Assembly (NCBI GenBank): GCA_023412855.1
Contig: JAEZRJ010000034.1
Span: forward strand, 1-46,558
Source of the DNA: Bacillota bacterium
GTDB lineage: Bacteria; Bacillota; Clostridia; Lachnospirales; Lachnospiraceae
Length of the DNA stretch: 46,558 nt
Direction: 5' to 3'
Positions 1 through 8,190 of the stretch are shown here, in pieces. Numbering within the stretch: the first letter of the stretch is position 1; every line of letters begins with the position of its first letter. Made by a program: the position numbers and the translations under genes. Below the pieces are notes generated by a model that was not told where the DNA came from, did no database searches, and was given only the letters and a program-made list of their open reading frames with translations.

Positions 1-730
1 GCTTCACCGATGCCATCCCGTATTCGACAGCATTTCCGATCCATCCTCTTCTTACCGCCTTCAGCTTCAGATATTCCTCATAAGAAATTATTTCCTCGGA
101 CTGAAAAATCCTTCGGCATTTATCAAAATCCGAATCATTCATGGTATTCGTATGAATCACCATGGTTGTAACTCCCTTTTTTTTCTTCAGGCTATTGCTT
201 AGCTTGAAGGAAATCGGATAGAAAATGATTCCTCCGCGCATATACGGCTTGGTACCGAAACCATCTGTCAGCTTCATAAATCCCAATTCCTTAAGTGCGC
301 GAAGAGTATTTATGTCATAAGAATGTGCCGGAGCCATGAAAATGTCCGTTTCGATTCCATGAGAAGCGAAAATATCCTTACCCGCCTGCAGCATTCTCTT
401 CTGCTGCTCTAAGCCCAGGCCGGCAAACTCCGAAAAACGGTTCAACGGAAAACAGCCGCCCTTTTTTTGCGTATATAAGTGCTGATATCCATGCAAGGCT
501 ACCGTCCATCCTTCACTTTTCCACACTTTGACCTGTTCCCAGAAATACTCCTCCGGTGAACCTCCGTTTACGGCTGCACCTTTATCTTTATTCAAATTTT
601 CATCCCGGTTATCCGGAACAATCCCCACTAATGGCTTCACCCCATATTCTTTAAGAAGTCCCCGAAATCTCTCAAAGTTCTCCCAATCCATACAGGGCGT
701 TATGTCATCCATTCGAACAGCAATTTTCAT
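1..730 (-). CDS. DUF2334 / polysaccharide deacetylase-like protein, 3' end cut by window edge
   Basis: I translated this frame directly: it runs open from the ATG at 730 to base 1 (243 codons, no stop), so the gene continues outside the window. The N-terminus reads MKIAVRMDDITPCMDW, followed by a stretch ending KPLVGIVPDN, then LHGYQHLY near residue 90 and MAPAHSYD near residue 147. The paired Asp, the H-x3-H and the later APAHS motif are those of the DUF2334 branch of NodB-like polysaccharide deacetylases, which are metal-dependent. The start codon overlaps the TAA of the upstream formyltransferase (TAATG), so the two are probably translationally coupled. No signal peptide is visible, so a cytoplasmic role on nucleotide- or lipid-linked sugar is possible. 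The family is fairly sure; the substrate is unknown. Confidence 0.75.
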   Translation of the reverse strand, partial: MKIAVRMDDITPCMDWENFERFRGLLKEYGVKPLVGIVPDNRDENLNKDKGAAVNGGSPEEYFWEQVKVWKSEGWTVALHGYQHLYTQKKGGCFPLNRFSEFAGLGLEQQKRMLQAGKDIFASHGIETDIFMAPAHSYDINTLRALKELGFMKLTDGFGTKPYMRGGIIFYPISFKLSNSLKKKKGVTTMVIHTNTMNDSDFDKCRRIFQSEEIISYEEYLKLKAVRRGWIGNAVEYGMASVK

Positions 731-1650
731 TACTCCAGCACATCTCCCGTCATAAGCTCTTTTTCGCACTCATACCGTTCAATCAGAAGTGAACCGTCCA
801 CCGTGCGCACCACCGGCTTTCCGTCAAAAATGTCCACCACTTCTCCCGGCGCATAGGCTGAAAAATCTATCATCTCATCGAAGGGATGAGCCTCCCATAT
901 CGTAACCTTCCGCTCCCTGCATATGGCGAATGCCCCCGGAAAAGGAGCCGCCACCCCGCGAATCAGGTTGTAAATATTTCTTGTGCGGTCATGAAAATCT
1001 ATTTTGCCATCCGCTGACGTACGTTTATTATACCACGAATCAAAGTCCTTGGATTCCGTCCTTATCACGATATTCTTCTCCGAATAAGCCTTTAACAGTT
1101 TCCTTATCAGGCTCTTGGAGCAAATCATATTTTTATACTGAGCTGTGCGTATATCATCGTGGGGTGTTATGGAAAACATCTCCGTAGCAAATACGTTAGG
1201 GCTATCCGCATTCTCATCATAACGGAAAAGATTCAAATTAAATCTCGTATCCCCGTTGATTATGGACCAGTTTAGCGGAGACCGTCCGCGCCCGAAGGGC
1301 AGATACCCGCAATTACCATGAAATCCGTATACGCCATATTCGAACTTTTCCAGCACATAAGCCGGAATCAGGCGCTGCCATCCCATGGATATCGCTATTT
1401 CGAATTCATTCTCAGCCATGAAACCGCGGGTTTTTTCATCTGTAAGGAAATAACTTTCCGCCTCGAATACCGGTATTTGATATTTTTCCGTCAGTACGGA
1501 CAATCCTTTAAAACCAGAAACCTGATTCTTACCCAACACATCCTTATGGATGGTAATGACCAAATCCACCGGACAGATATTATGATGAATGAATTCCACA
1601 ATGTTTTCCGACGTATCTTTTACGCCGAATACAACAACCTTATATTTCAT
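730..1650 (-). CDS. sugar N-formyltransferase (ArnA/Fmt-like)
   Basis: A 306-residue protein of the formyl-transfer family that uses N10-formyltetrahydrofolate to formylate an amino group, here presumably the 4-amino group of a nucleotide sugar. Visible are the GRGRSPLNWSIINGD segment (about residues 121-135) that follows the active-site loop, an ENADSP segment aligning with the catalytic Asp region of ArnA, and a C-terminal PFPGAF-containing segment typical of the second domain. The active-site loop reads GVYGFHGNCGYLP where ArnA has FNLHGSLLP: the usual Asn two residues before the catalytic His is Gly, and two residues are inserted. Its position after WbpP and in a locus with PglF/PglE, PseC and WecE makes an amino sugar more likely than initiator tRNA. 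The family is likely; the substrate is unknown. Confidence 0.75.
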   Translation of the reverse strand: MKYKVVVFGVKDTSENIVEFIHHNICPVDLVITIHKDVLGKNQVSGFKGLSVLTEKYQIPVFEAESYFLTDEKTRGFMAENEFEIAISMGWQRLIPAYVLEKFEYGVYGFHGNCGYLPFGRGRSPLNWSIINGDTRFNLNLFRYDENADSPNVFATEMFSITPHDDIRTAQYKNMICSKSLIRKLLKAYSEKNIVIRTESKDFDSWYNKRTSADGKIDFHDRTRNIYNLIRGVAAPFPGAFAICRERKVTIWEAHPFDEMIDFSAYAPGEVVDIFDGKPVVRTVDGSLLIERYECEKELMTGDVLE

Positions 1651-1690
1651 ACCCAGCTCCCTATTATTTTTGCTGCTCAGCCAAAAGGCT

Positions 1691-2671
1691 TCATTTCAAC
1701 AAATTTTCTTTATACCAATCGATTGCCAAGCTGATTCCCTTCGCGAAGTCGTACTCCGGGTCATAGCCTAAAAGCTCTCTCGCCTTGGATATATCCGCAT
1801 TGGAGTCCCGAATGTCCCCAAGCCTGTCCGGTCCGAAATTCGGTTCCACTTCTTTTCCCAGTGCCTTGCATAGATTATAATATACGTCTATTAAATATTC
1901 TCTTCCGCCGGCACCGATATTAAAAGCATTCCCTCCAGCTTCGCCGGAAGCGAGGCAGGCCCTTAAATTAGCTTCGATAACATTGTCGATATAAGTGAAA
2001 TCGCGGGATTGCTTTCCGTCTCCGTTGATCGTAGGCACTTCCCCGTTTAACAGCATACGGATGAACTTGGGAATCACCGCAGCATATGCGCCATCCGGGT
2101 CCTGTCTTCTTCCGAATACGTTGAAATAGCGCAGGCCGTAGGTATCCAGACCGTACAGCTCCTTATACAGCCTTCCGTATTCCTCATCCACCTTTTTCGT
2201 CAATGCATAAGGGGATAACACCTTTCCTTCAGCCCCTTCCTTCTTCGGAAGCTGCGGATGGTCCCCATACACAGAGGAGCTGGAAGCATAAACAAATTTC
2301 TTCACTCCGTTTTGCCTGCAGGCTTCCATCATATTCAATGTACCCCGAATATTTATCTCTTCATATAAAAGCGGCATCTCTATACTTCTGGGCACACTTC
2401 CCCAAGCTGCCTGATTCATGCAGTAATCCACACCCTTGGCAGCTTCCAGGCAGGTATCCAATTCTCTGATGTCACCTTTTATAAAGGTGAATTTTTCATT
2501 TGCCGTAAGTGCTTCTATATTCTCATATTTTCCGGTGGACAAATTATCCAGGCACCTCACCGCATATCCCATTCCTATCAGCGCTTCGCAAATGTTCGAA
2601 CCGATGAAGCCGGCTCCTCCTGTTACGAGAAAAACATTGTCTTTTTCGAATTTCAACTCTTTATATCCCAT
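1691..2671 (-). CDS. wbpP: UDP-N-acetylglucosamine 4-epimerase, WbpP/TviC type
   Basis: A 326-residue extended short-chain dehydrogenase/reductase that interconverts UDP-GlcNAc and UDP-GalNAc (or their uronic acids). It has the Rossmann motif TGGAGFIGSN at about residues 18-27, the catalytic SSSSVYGDHP and SPYALTKK (YxxxK) motifs, and the stretch LRYFNVFGRRQDPDGAYAAV, which is nearly identical to WbpP of Pseudomonas and TviC of Salmonella. A GGAG ribosome site lies 9 bases before the ATG. It is separated from the matching dehydrogenase (4071-5387) only by one membrane-protein gene. Together the pair would make UDP-GalNAcA, as in the Vi antigen and Pseudomonas O6 pathways. Confidence 0.9.
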   Translation of the reverse strand: MGYKELKFEKDNVFLVTGGAGFIGSNICEALIGMGYAVRCLDNLSTGKYENIEALTANEKFTFIKGDIRELDTCLEAAKGVDYCMNQAAWGSVPRSIEMPLLYEEINIRGTLNMMEACRQNGVKKFVYASSSSVYGDHPQLPKKEGAEGKVLSPYALTKKVDEEYGRLYKELYGLDTYGLRYFNVFGRRQDPDGAYAAVIPKFIRMLLNGEVPTINGDGKQSRDFTYIDNVIEANLRACLASGEAGGNAFNIGAGGREYLIDVYYNLCKALGKEVEPNFGPDRLGDIRDSNADISKARELLGYDPEYDFAKGISLAIDWYKENLLK

Positions 2672-2685
2672 GTTATTTCACTCCT

Positions 2686-4071
2686 TTATATTCTCTTGGC
2701 CGCAGTCCTTGACCACTCCACCAACAATATGAAATATGCCGTATAGAATGCGGAAAAGCTATAAATCATATACCGCGACAATGCCATGATCGTAAGCGAT
2801 ACCGCAAATACATTAGCCGCTATTGCAAGAAGAGCCAGTACCATCAGCCATGCGCTGCCGCTCACCCTTCCCTTTTCGCGAAGGGATCTTCGTATCCGCC
2901 ATATGGTCATGGCAATTGCCGACAGATAGAGAAGAACCGCTATCCAGTTGATAACGGGATGTACTACCGCAATACTCCGAATGAGTCCGTAACCGGCAAT
3001 CAACAGATAATCGGCAAACCACTGACCAAAACATTTCGGCAATATGCCCGCGATAATCTTCCCTGCCGTCTCATCGGCCATCAGGTTTTGGGTAATATAG
3101 TCGCTAGTCACTGTTTTATCGTATGTCTGATAAAAAACATCCTCTATCATTTCATACTTTACAGTGTCATGCCACTGCTCTATATGCTCCACCTTTTCCC
3201 GACACGAATCACCCGCATATTTATAATTTGCCTGACGCGCCTCGGTAAGGTCGTACATTTGATAAAAGAACGCACGTGCCTCTTCATCCTTTATGTTTTC
3301 CCCGTCCTCTCTGTCTGCTGCGTAGAGTATGTTGGTCAGAGTATTCACCGTTCCATAAGTATTATTGATAAAACGGCCGTTAAAAACTAAGTTATAACTC
3401 TTTACCGCCATTGTTCTTCCGAAAAAGGCCAAGGCTACTATAAGGAATACTGCTCCCACGAGACGCAGCGTAAGAAATCTATTTTTCACTCTGACTACGA
3501 AAAGCTTCGCGCAGACCACAATCCCCCAAAGAAGAAGCGTCAGCATCATTTGGCTTCTCGTAAGTGACAGCAGGAATGCCAGTACCAGCGCAAGCCATGC
3601 AGATTGTGTTTCATCCGCAGTTTCTTCCCCGGCCGTTAATATTTTGAAGCATTCCAACAAAAACAAGGTAAAAAGAGGAATACAAAGCGCTTCACTCATT
3701 ACGGAATTCGTAATGAATAAATGCAAGGCAGAAAAGTATTTCGTAACCATATAGGGCATTATCCCCAGGAAAACAACTACTGTTTCCTCCCAGAACCGCA
3801 AAGAAAATTTCTTCTCCATGTATTCCGCAAACAGCCATATGCTGAGTGCTGCTAACAGGTTCTGGATAATTCCCATCGCCGTAAGCCACGCTTCTCCAAA
3901 CAGTGCCCGAAGGCATAAGAGAAAAAGGGGATACAATGGTTCCCTATGGATGTGCATCTCAATATACTGATTGGAATCGTTGTATACGCCCGGTCCGAAT
4001 GCGGCAAACATTCCGAGGAACAATGCGGCAAGCGCTATCAGAAGTCCTCCGGATTTTATCTTTTTTGTCAT
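2686..4071 (-). CDS. multi-pass membrane protein, GT-C glycosyltransferase-like
   Basis: A 461-residue protein with about ten hydrophobic segments. The first outside loop contains GPGVYNDSNQYIEMHIHREPLYPL; an acidic residue after TM1 followed by R-x-PLYPLF is the layout of GT-C glycosyltransferases that take sugars from polyprenyl phosphate. A large soluble loop (about residues 240-340) sits between membrane segments. The ATG overlaps the stop of wbpO (TAATG) with GGAG six bases upstream, so I prefer it to the in-frame codon at 4083. It lies between the dehydrogenase and epimerase of the GalNAcA pair, which suggests action on the same polymer. No family could be named with certainty; a lipid-sugar transporter is an alternative. 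Confidence 0.6.
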   Translation of the reverse strand: MTKKIKSGGLLIALAALFLGMFAAFGPGVYNDSNQYIEMHIHREPLYPLFLLCLRALFGEAWLTAMGIIQNLLAALSIWLFAEYMEKKFSLRFWEETVVVFLGIMPYMVTKYFSALHLFITNSVMSEALCIPLFTLFLLECFKILTAGEETADETQSAWLALVLAFLLSLTRSQMMLTLLLWGIVVCAKLFVVRVKNRFLTLRLVGAVFLIVALAFFGRTMAVKSYNLVFNGRFINNTYGTVNTLTNILYAADREDGENIKDEEARAFFYQMYDLTEARQANYKYAGDSCREKVEHIEQWHDTVKYEMIEDVFYQTYDKTVTSDYITQNLMADETAGKIIAGILPKCFGQWFADYLLIAGYGLIRSIAVVHPVINWIAVLLYLSAIAMTIWRIRRSLREKGRVSGSAWLMVLALLAIAANVFAVSLTIMALSRYMIYSFSAFYTAYFILLVEWSRTAAKRI

Positions 4072-5387
4072 TACAGTCTCCAATATAGAAATTCGCCGTC
4101 CGAATAATCTCTCTTATCGAATAAGCCCTTGAGGTCCATCAATACCTTCTGCTCATGGTCCTCATGGAAAAAGCCTGCAATTTTCTCCTTAGACAGCTCG
4201 AGGAACTGGGAATGGGCTACCGCTATGATGACCGCATCCATATTCCGGATTTCCTCCATATCGTGGAAGTCGATTCCATATAGCCTCTTCGCTTCCCCTG
4301 AATCCGCTGCAGGATCTACCACAACGGGGGTGATTCCATATTCTTCTAACTCTTTATAAATATCGATGACCTTGGTATTTCTCGTATCGGGGCAGTTTTC
4401 TTTAAAGGTAAAGCCTAAAATCGCCACCCTCGCGCCTTTTACCGAAACATTAGTTTTTATCAGATTTTTCACAAGGCTTTCTGCCACATATTTTCCCATG
4501 TCATCATTAATGCGGCGGCCTGAAAGGATGATTTGTGAATGATATCCCAGCTGCTCCGCCTTATAGGTCAGATAATAAGGATCCACACCGATACAATGTC
4601 CTCCTACGAGTCCCGGGAAAAACTTGAGGAAATTCCACTTTGTACCCGCTGCCTCTAAGACAGCCTTCGTATCGATTCCCATCCTATGGAATATGATAGA
4701 CAACTCGTTCATAAAAGCGATATTGATATCTCTCTGGCTATTTTCGATTACTTTTGCCGCTTCCGCCACCTTGATGGATTCCGCCCGATATACACCAGCC
4801 TCTACCACCAGCTCGTACACCTTGGCAATAGTGTCTAACGTCTCCTCGTCCATACCGGATACAATTTTCACGATGGTTTCCAATCTGTGTACCTTATCGC
4901 CCGGATTGATTCTTTCCGGAGAATATCCTATTTTAAAATCCACGCCGCATTTTAAGCCCGATTCCTTTTCCAGAATGGGAACGCATATCTCCTCGGTAAC
5001 TCCGGGATATACCGTGGATTCAAATACAACGATAGAGCCTTTTGTCAGGTTCTGTCCGAGCAGACGGCTTGCTCCCTCCACAGGGGAAAGATCAGGGGTA
5101 TGGTCGTCGTTTACCGGAGTGGGAACTGCCACAATATGGAATTTCGCTTCCTTCAGCTTGTCCGCATCCGCGGTAAATTCTACGGATGTATTTTTGATTA
5201 CCTCCGCACCCACTTCATTCGTTGGATCCACTCCTGACTTATAAAGCTCAATCTTCTCTTTACTTAAGTCAAATCCCACTACTTTTATCTTTCTTGCAAA
5301 AGCTACCGCGATCGGCATACCTACATATCCGAGGCCGACCAATGAAAGCTTTTCCTCTCCGCTTACAAGCTTCTCGTACAAATCCAT
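4071..5387 (-). CDS. wbpO: UDP-N-acetylhexosamine 6-dehydrogenase, WbpO/TviB type
   Basis: A 438-residue member of the UDP-glucose/GDP-mannose dehydrogenase family, an NAD-dependent four-electron oxidation of the C6 hydroxyl to a carboxylate. Visible are the Rossmann motif VGLGYVGMP near the N-terminus, FESTVYPGVTEE, GYSPERINPGDK, and the catalytic-cysteine segment GGHCIGVDPYYLTYKAEQLG (Cys at about residue 265). This last stretch matches WbpO/TviB, which act on UDP-GalNAc or UDP-GlcNAc, rather than UDP-glucose dehydrogenases. The start at 5387 has GGAGG eight bases upstream; the in-frame ATG at 5402 lies before that site and would overlap the previous gene. With WbpP it should supply a GalNAcA-type uronic acid for the polymer. 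Confidence 0.88.
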   Translation of the reverse strand: MDLYEKLVSGEEKLSLVGLGYVGMPIAVAFARKIKVVGFDLSKEKIELYKSGVDPTNEVGAEVIKNTSVEFTADADKLKEAKFHIVAVPTPVNDDHTPDLSPVEGASRLLGQNLTKGSIVVFESTVYPGVTEEICVPILEKESGLKCGVDFKIGYSPERINPGDKVHRLETIVKIVSGMDEETLDTIAKVYELVVEAGVYRAESIKVAEAAKVIENSQRDINIAFMNELSIIFHRMGIDTKAVLEAAGTKWNFLKFFPGLVGGHCIGVDPYYLTYKAEQLGYHSQIILSGRRINDDMGKYVAESLVKNLIKTNVSVKGARVAILGFTFKENCPDTRNTKVIDIYKELEEYGITPVVVDPAADSGEAKRLYGIDFHDMEEIRNMDAVIIAVAHSQFLELSKEKIAGFFHEDHEQKVLMDLKGLFDKRDYSDGEFLYWRL

Positions 5388-5401
5388 CTTCTTATCCTCC
5401 A

Positions 5402-6490
5402 TTATGAGTTATATAATATCGTGTTGATTTCGCTTATATAAGAATCGATGACAGAATCTCTGTCGAATTCGCATTCCATCTTCTCTCTCGCCGCTTTTCC
5501 CATATGTGCCCGCTCTTCCTTGGATAATGCGAGAAATTTCTCCATAGCCCGAATCAAATCATCCGCATTGCCCGGCGTGAAGCCAAATCCCGTTATTTCC
5601 TCTTCAAAAGCCTCTTTGCATCCGCTGATATTGGAAGCAATCACCGGACGTCCCGTAGCCGCTGCCTCAATAAGCGCATTCGACATGCCTTCGTGAAACG
5701 ATGCCACTACAATGGCATCAGCCTTTGCTATATAAGAATGCACCTCCGTATGGAAGCCCCACTGACTGATAATTCCTTTTTCCGTATATTCATCCAGCAT
5801 TTCCTGATAATCTTCATCACAATAGCCCAATACGGCAAATTCGATATCCTCTCTATGCAGCCTGACTGCTGCCTCCAAATATTCCAAGATGCCGCGTTCC
5901 TTCATTACCCTTCCGACAAAAAGAAAGGTAGTCCTTACACCTGCGGGATAAGGCTCGAAGAAATGTCTTTTCAGATTCACTCCGGAGCCGCTTACCATCC
6001 GTTCCTTTTTCCCGGCAATGCGATAGCTGGAAAAAACATCTCTGTTCTCAGCGTTCTGGAAAAAGATGCACTCCGCCTTTTTAAGACCTGCACGGTACAT
6101 ATGAACAATCATCTTAAGGAACAGTCCTTGCCTGTCGAAAGCACCGCCCAGTCCCGTTATCGTAGTGATATAGGGTACCTTCAAGAGCCTGCTGGCAAAA
6201 CCTCCGTATATGTTCGGCTTTATGGTATAAGTAATTACCATATCAGGCCTTATTTGCTTTATCAGCCTTCGGTAGGTCATGAAAAGCTTCATGTCCTCCT
6301 TCGGATCCATGCCCCTTCTGTTAATAGGCGTTTCAATAATCTCACACCCTTCTTCCATCAGTTCGGCAGTCTTGGTCTGATCCGGAAGGCTGATGATCAC
6401 CCGATGGTTTTCTAACAGCCGAAGGAGCAGCTCGTTGCGGAAATCATATAGTCCGCCCGAGGAATTGGTTAAAATCAATATTATACCCAT
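5402..6490 (-). CDS. GT4 family glycosyltransferase
   Basis: A 362-residue retaining glycosyltransferase with a GT-B fold, cytoplasmic and membrane-associated. The N-terminal domain has ILTNSSGGLYDFRNELL and the segment TYTIKPNIYGG; the donor-binding C-terminal domain has FLFVGRVMKERGILEYLEA and the family signature SFHEGMSNALIEAAATGRPV, where the Glu pair of the E-x7-E motif binds the nucleotide sugar. It begins directly after the ATP-grasp gene (no spacer) in the PglF-PglE-PglC cassette. By analogy with PglA it may add the second sugar onto the lipid-linked sugar made by PglC, but donor and linkage cannot be read from the sequence. Confidence 0.85.
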   Translation of the reverse strand: MGIILILTNSSGGLYDFRNELLLRLLENHRVIISLPDQTKTAELMEEGCEIIETPINRRGMDPKEDMKLFMTYRRLIKQIRPDMVITYTIKPNIYGGFASRLLKVPYITTITGLGGAFDRQGLFLKMIVHMYRAGLKKAECIFFQNAENRDVFSSYRIAGKKERMVSGSGVNLKRHFFEPYPAGVRTTFLFVGRVMKERGILEYLEAAVRLHREDIEFAVLGYCDEDYQEMLDEYTEKGIISQWGFHTEVHSYIAKADAIVVASFHEGMSNALIEAAATGRPVIASNISGCKEAFEEEITGFGFTPGNADDLIRAMEKFLALSKEERAHMGKAAREKMECEFDRDSVIDSYISEINTILYNS

Positions 6491-7474
6491 CTACTCTCTC
6501 ATCTCCGTATCGCTCATGTCTTTGATCATGACTTCATTATATTTCATCATGCAAATCCCTGCTTTATAGCTGCCCACAGCATGGGGATTGCTTTCTCCCA
6601 TTAAGTTACGAATTACCTCTTTCGGCATATTCACGCCGCACTCGTGCGCATGGGGATAGCCTCCGCCAAAACGGGGATTCACTTCGGAAATGTAATAAAT
6701 GTCTCCAATCTTAAAAATGTCCATATCTATCATACCACAGAACCCACATTTTTCCACAAATTTTTCTATCGCGGAAAAAAGACTCTCATCCTTATAAGAT
6801 ATGGCTTTATCCGTCTCTCCGGCACGCATTTTTATCTTTTCTTTTACAAAAATTGAGGTACATTTCCCGCTCAGCATATCGATATACACATCTGCTCCAT
6901 ATTCCGTCCCGTCCATGAATTCTTGAATCATAAGGTCATCATACAGTCCGAAAAGGACCTCCAGCTCCTCTTTCCCATATACCTTGTTTATATGCAGGCT
7001 GGCGCTTCCCTTTACCGGCTTTACGAATACCGGGTAAGAAAGTTCTCCTTTTTCCTCGGCAGAGTAAAAAGCCTCCTTATCGACAAAGCATCTTCCCGTC
7101 GGAATATTCATCTGCGTAAGCAGCTCATACATTTTATATTTATCGAAGCAGGTTTCCACCAGCTCATAAGGTGAGATGATAGGAGTCGTTCCTGCTTCAA
7201 GAAATCTCTCCCGTTCCTTGGCAAGCAAGCTAAGCTCCGGATCGATTAAGGAAAAAACTCCATCGATACTTTCTTTCCTGCATATGTCCAGCACAGTGTC
7301 CAAATAGCCGGGAGCATCGATGCGGGGAACTAGATAAAATTTATCTGCTTCATAGATTGCAGGTGCCAGATTGGAGCAGTCTGTCGCTATAACTCTGCCC
7401 TTTTCCGCCAGCTCCCTCTTAAAATATTGCACCACCTTATTTCTTGTTCCCGCACTTAAAATCAATATATTCAT
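6491..7474 (-). CDS. ATP-grasp ligase (short CarB-like) in the bacillosamine-type cassette
   Basis: A 327-residue ATP-grasp enzyme. It has an N-terminal substrate domain (NILILSAGTRNKVVQYF), the ATP-binding segment PVFVKPVKGSASLHI, MIQEFMDGTEYGADVYID, and the metal/phosphate-binding tail EVNPRFGGGYPHAHECG. Proteins of this type are often labelled short-form carbamoyl phosphate synthase large subunit; ATP-grasp enzymes typically activate a carboxylate as acyl phosphate and join it to an amine. Its ATG overlaps the pglC stop by four bases (ATGA), so it is tightly coupled to pglC. It occupies the place where PglD acetyltransferase would be expected. I infer that it acylates the 4-amino group of UDP-QuiNAc4N, perhaps with an amino acid. 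The family is sure; the function is inferred. Confidence 0.8.
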   Translation of the reverse strand: MNILILSAGTRNKVVQYFKRELAEKGRVIATDCSNLAPAIYEADKFYLVPRIDAPGYLDTVLDICRKESIDGVFSLIDPELSLLAKERERFLEAGTTPIISPYELVETCFDKYKMYELLTQMNIPTGRCFVDKEAFYSAEEKGELSYPVFVKPVKGSASLHINKVYGKEELEVLFGLYDDLMIQEFMDGTEYGADVYIDMLSGKCTSIFVKEKIKMRAGETDKAISYKDESLFSAIEKFVEKCGFCGMIDMDIFKIGDIYYISEVNPRFGGGYPHAHECGVNMPKEVIRNLMGESNPHAVGSYKAGICMMKYNEVMIKDMSDTEMRE

Positions 7475-8133
7475 AGGTTATTATCAATCCTTTCAAGGCT
7501 TCCGGTCTCTTCCAGTCTTTTCTTTCTTATTTCGGCAAAGTTGCCCTCCGTCACATTGGTATCCTCCGCCACATCACTGTGTCCGAGCACGGTCCGTACA
7601 GTCAGCCATAACACCTTCATATCCATACCAAAGGAAAGGTTTCTCACATACTCCACGTCCTTCTTAAAACGGCTGTCCCAATCGATGAAATTCCGCCCGC
7701 TTACCTGAGCCAGCCCGGTAAGTCCGGGACGTACCGTATGGCGTAGTTTCTCTTCCTCGGTGTAATAGGGAAGATAGGAAACAAGAAGCGGCCTGGGGCC
7801 GATGATGCTCATATCTCCCGTTAATATATTCAGAAGCTCGGGAAGTTCGTCCAGACTGGTGGCGCGAAGGATTTTGCCGAACTTAGTAAGCCTCACGCTG
7901 TCAGGCAGAAGATTTCCATTCTCATCCTTTTTGTCCGTCATCGTCCGAAATTTGCAAAGAGTAAAGATTTTCTCATTCTTCCCCGGTCTCTCCTGTTTAA
8001 AAAAAATGGGGCTTCCGAGCTTCGTCCTAACGAGGAGAGCCAGCACAAGAAATAAAGGAGACAAGGCAATAATTCCTATAAGCGCTAATAAGAAATCCAG
8101 TATTCTTTTCACATATCTACCATATATCGTAAT
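7471..8133 (-). CDS. pglC: phosphoglycosyl transferase, PglC type (monotopic)
   Basis: This enzyme starts a lipid-linked glycan by moving a sugar phosphate from UDP-sugar to undecaprenyl phosphate. From the chosen start it has 220 residues: a re-entrant hydrophobic segment (VKRILDFLLALIGIIALSP), KFRTMTD, the catalytic Asp-Glu pair in SLDELPELLNILTGDMS, and SIIGPRPLL. This compact form without extra membrane helices is the PglC class. The start is unusual: a perfect AAGGAGGT (8141-8148) lies seven bases before an in-frame ATT at 8133, where alignment with PglC expects the N-terminus, and no ATG is available. The in-frame GTG at 8175 lies inside a small insertion and has a poor ribosome site. 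PglE and PglF upstream make its probable donor sugar. Confidence 0.85.
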   Translation of the reverse strand: MTIYGRYVKRILDFLLALIGIIALSPLFLVLALLVRTKLGSPIFFKQERPGKNEKIFTLCKFRTMTDKKDENGNLLPDSVRLTKFGKILRATSLDELPELLNILTGDMSIIGPRPLLVSYLPYYTEEEKLRHTVRPGLTGLAQVSGRNFIDWDSRFKKDVEYVRNLSFGMDMKVLWLTVRTVLGHSDVAEDTNVTEGNFAEIRKKRLEETGSLERIDNNL

Positions 8134-8140
8134 GGCCGTT

Positions 8141-8148
8141 ACCTCCTT
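8141..8148 (-). promoter_or_regulatory. consensus ribosome binding site for pglC before an ATT codon
   Basis: On the minus strand this reads AAGGAGGT, a full anti-16S match, with seven bases between it and the ATT at 8133-8131. No ATG, GTG or TTG lies at a usable distance in the PglC frame (the next GTG, at 8112, is 28 bases away). This decides the start call for pglC. Confidence 0.6.
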
Positions 8149-8163
8149 ATAACCCGAAAACCT

Positions 8164-8190
8164 GTTACTGTTCACTCCGCTTTAAATAAC
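8164..8190. mobile_element. 27-base insertion with perfect 8-base target duplication
   Basis: The plus-strand segment starts GTTACTGTTCAC and ends TTTAAATAAC, and is flanked on both sides by GAAAACCT (8156-8163 and 8191-8198). Its ends (GTTA...TAAC) and the 8-base duplication match those of the longer elements at 28296-28336 and 20399-20537. The insertion supplies the last two codons and the TAA of pglE. If it is removed together with one duplicate, pglE ends in Gly-Leu and a TAA that abuts the pglC ribosome site. It looks like a minimal non-autonomous element or an excision scar of an IS66-like transposon. Confidence 0.7.

Noticed and set aside
5693..6415. 240-codon plus-strand open frame
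   Set aside because: It lies entirely opposite the GT4 gene and its composition is that of a shadow frame.
8175..8175. GTG start for pglC giving 234 residues
   Set aside because: The GTG lies within the 27-base insertion, lacks a good ribosome site, and adds residues absent from PglC homologues.
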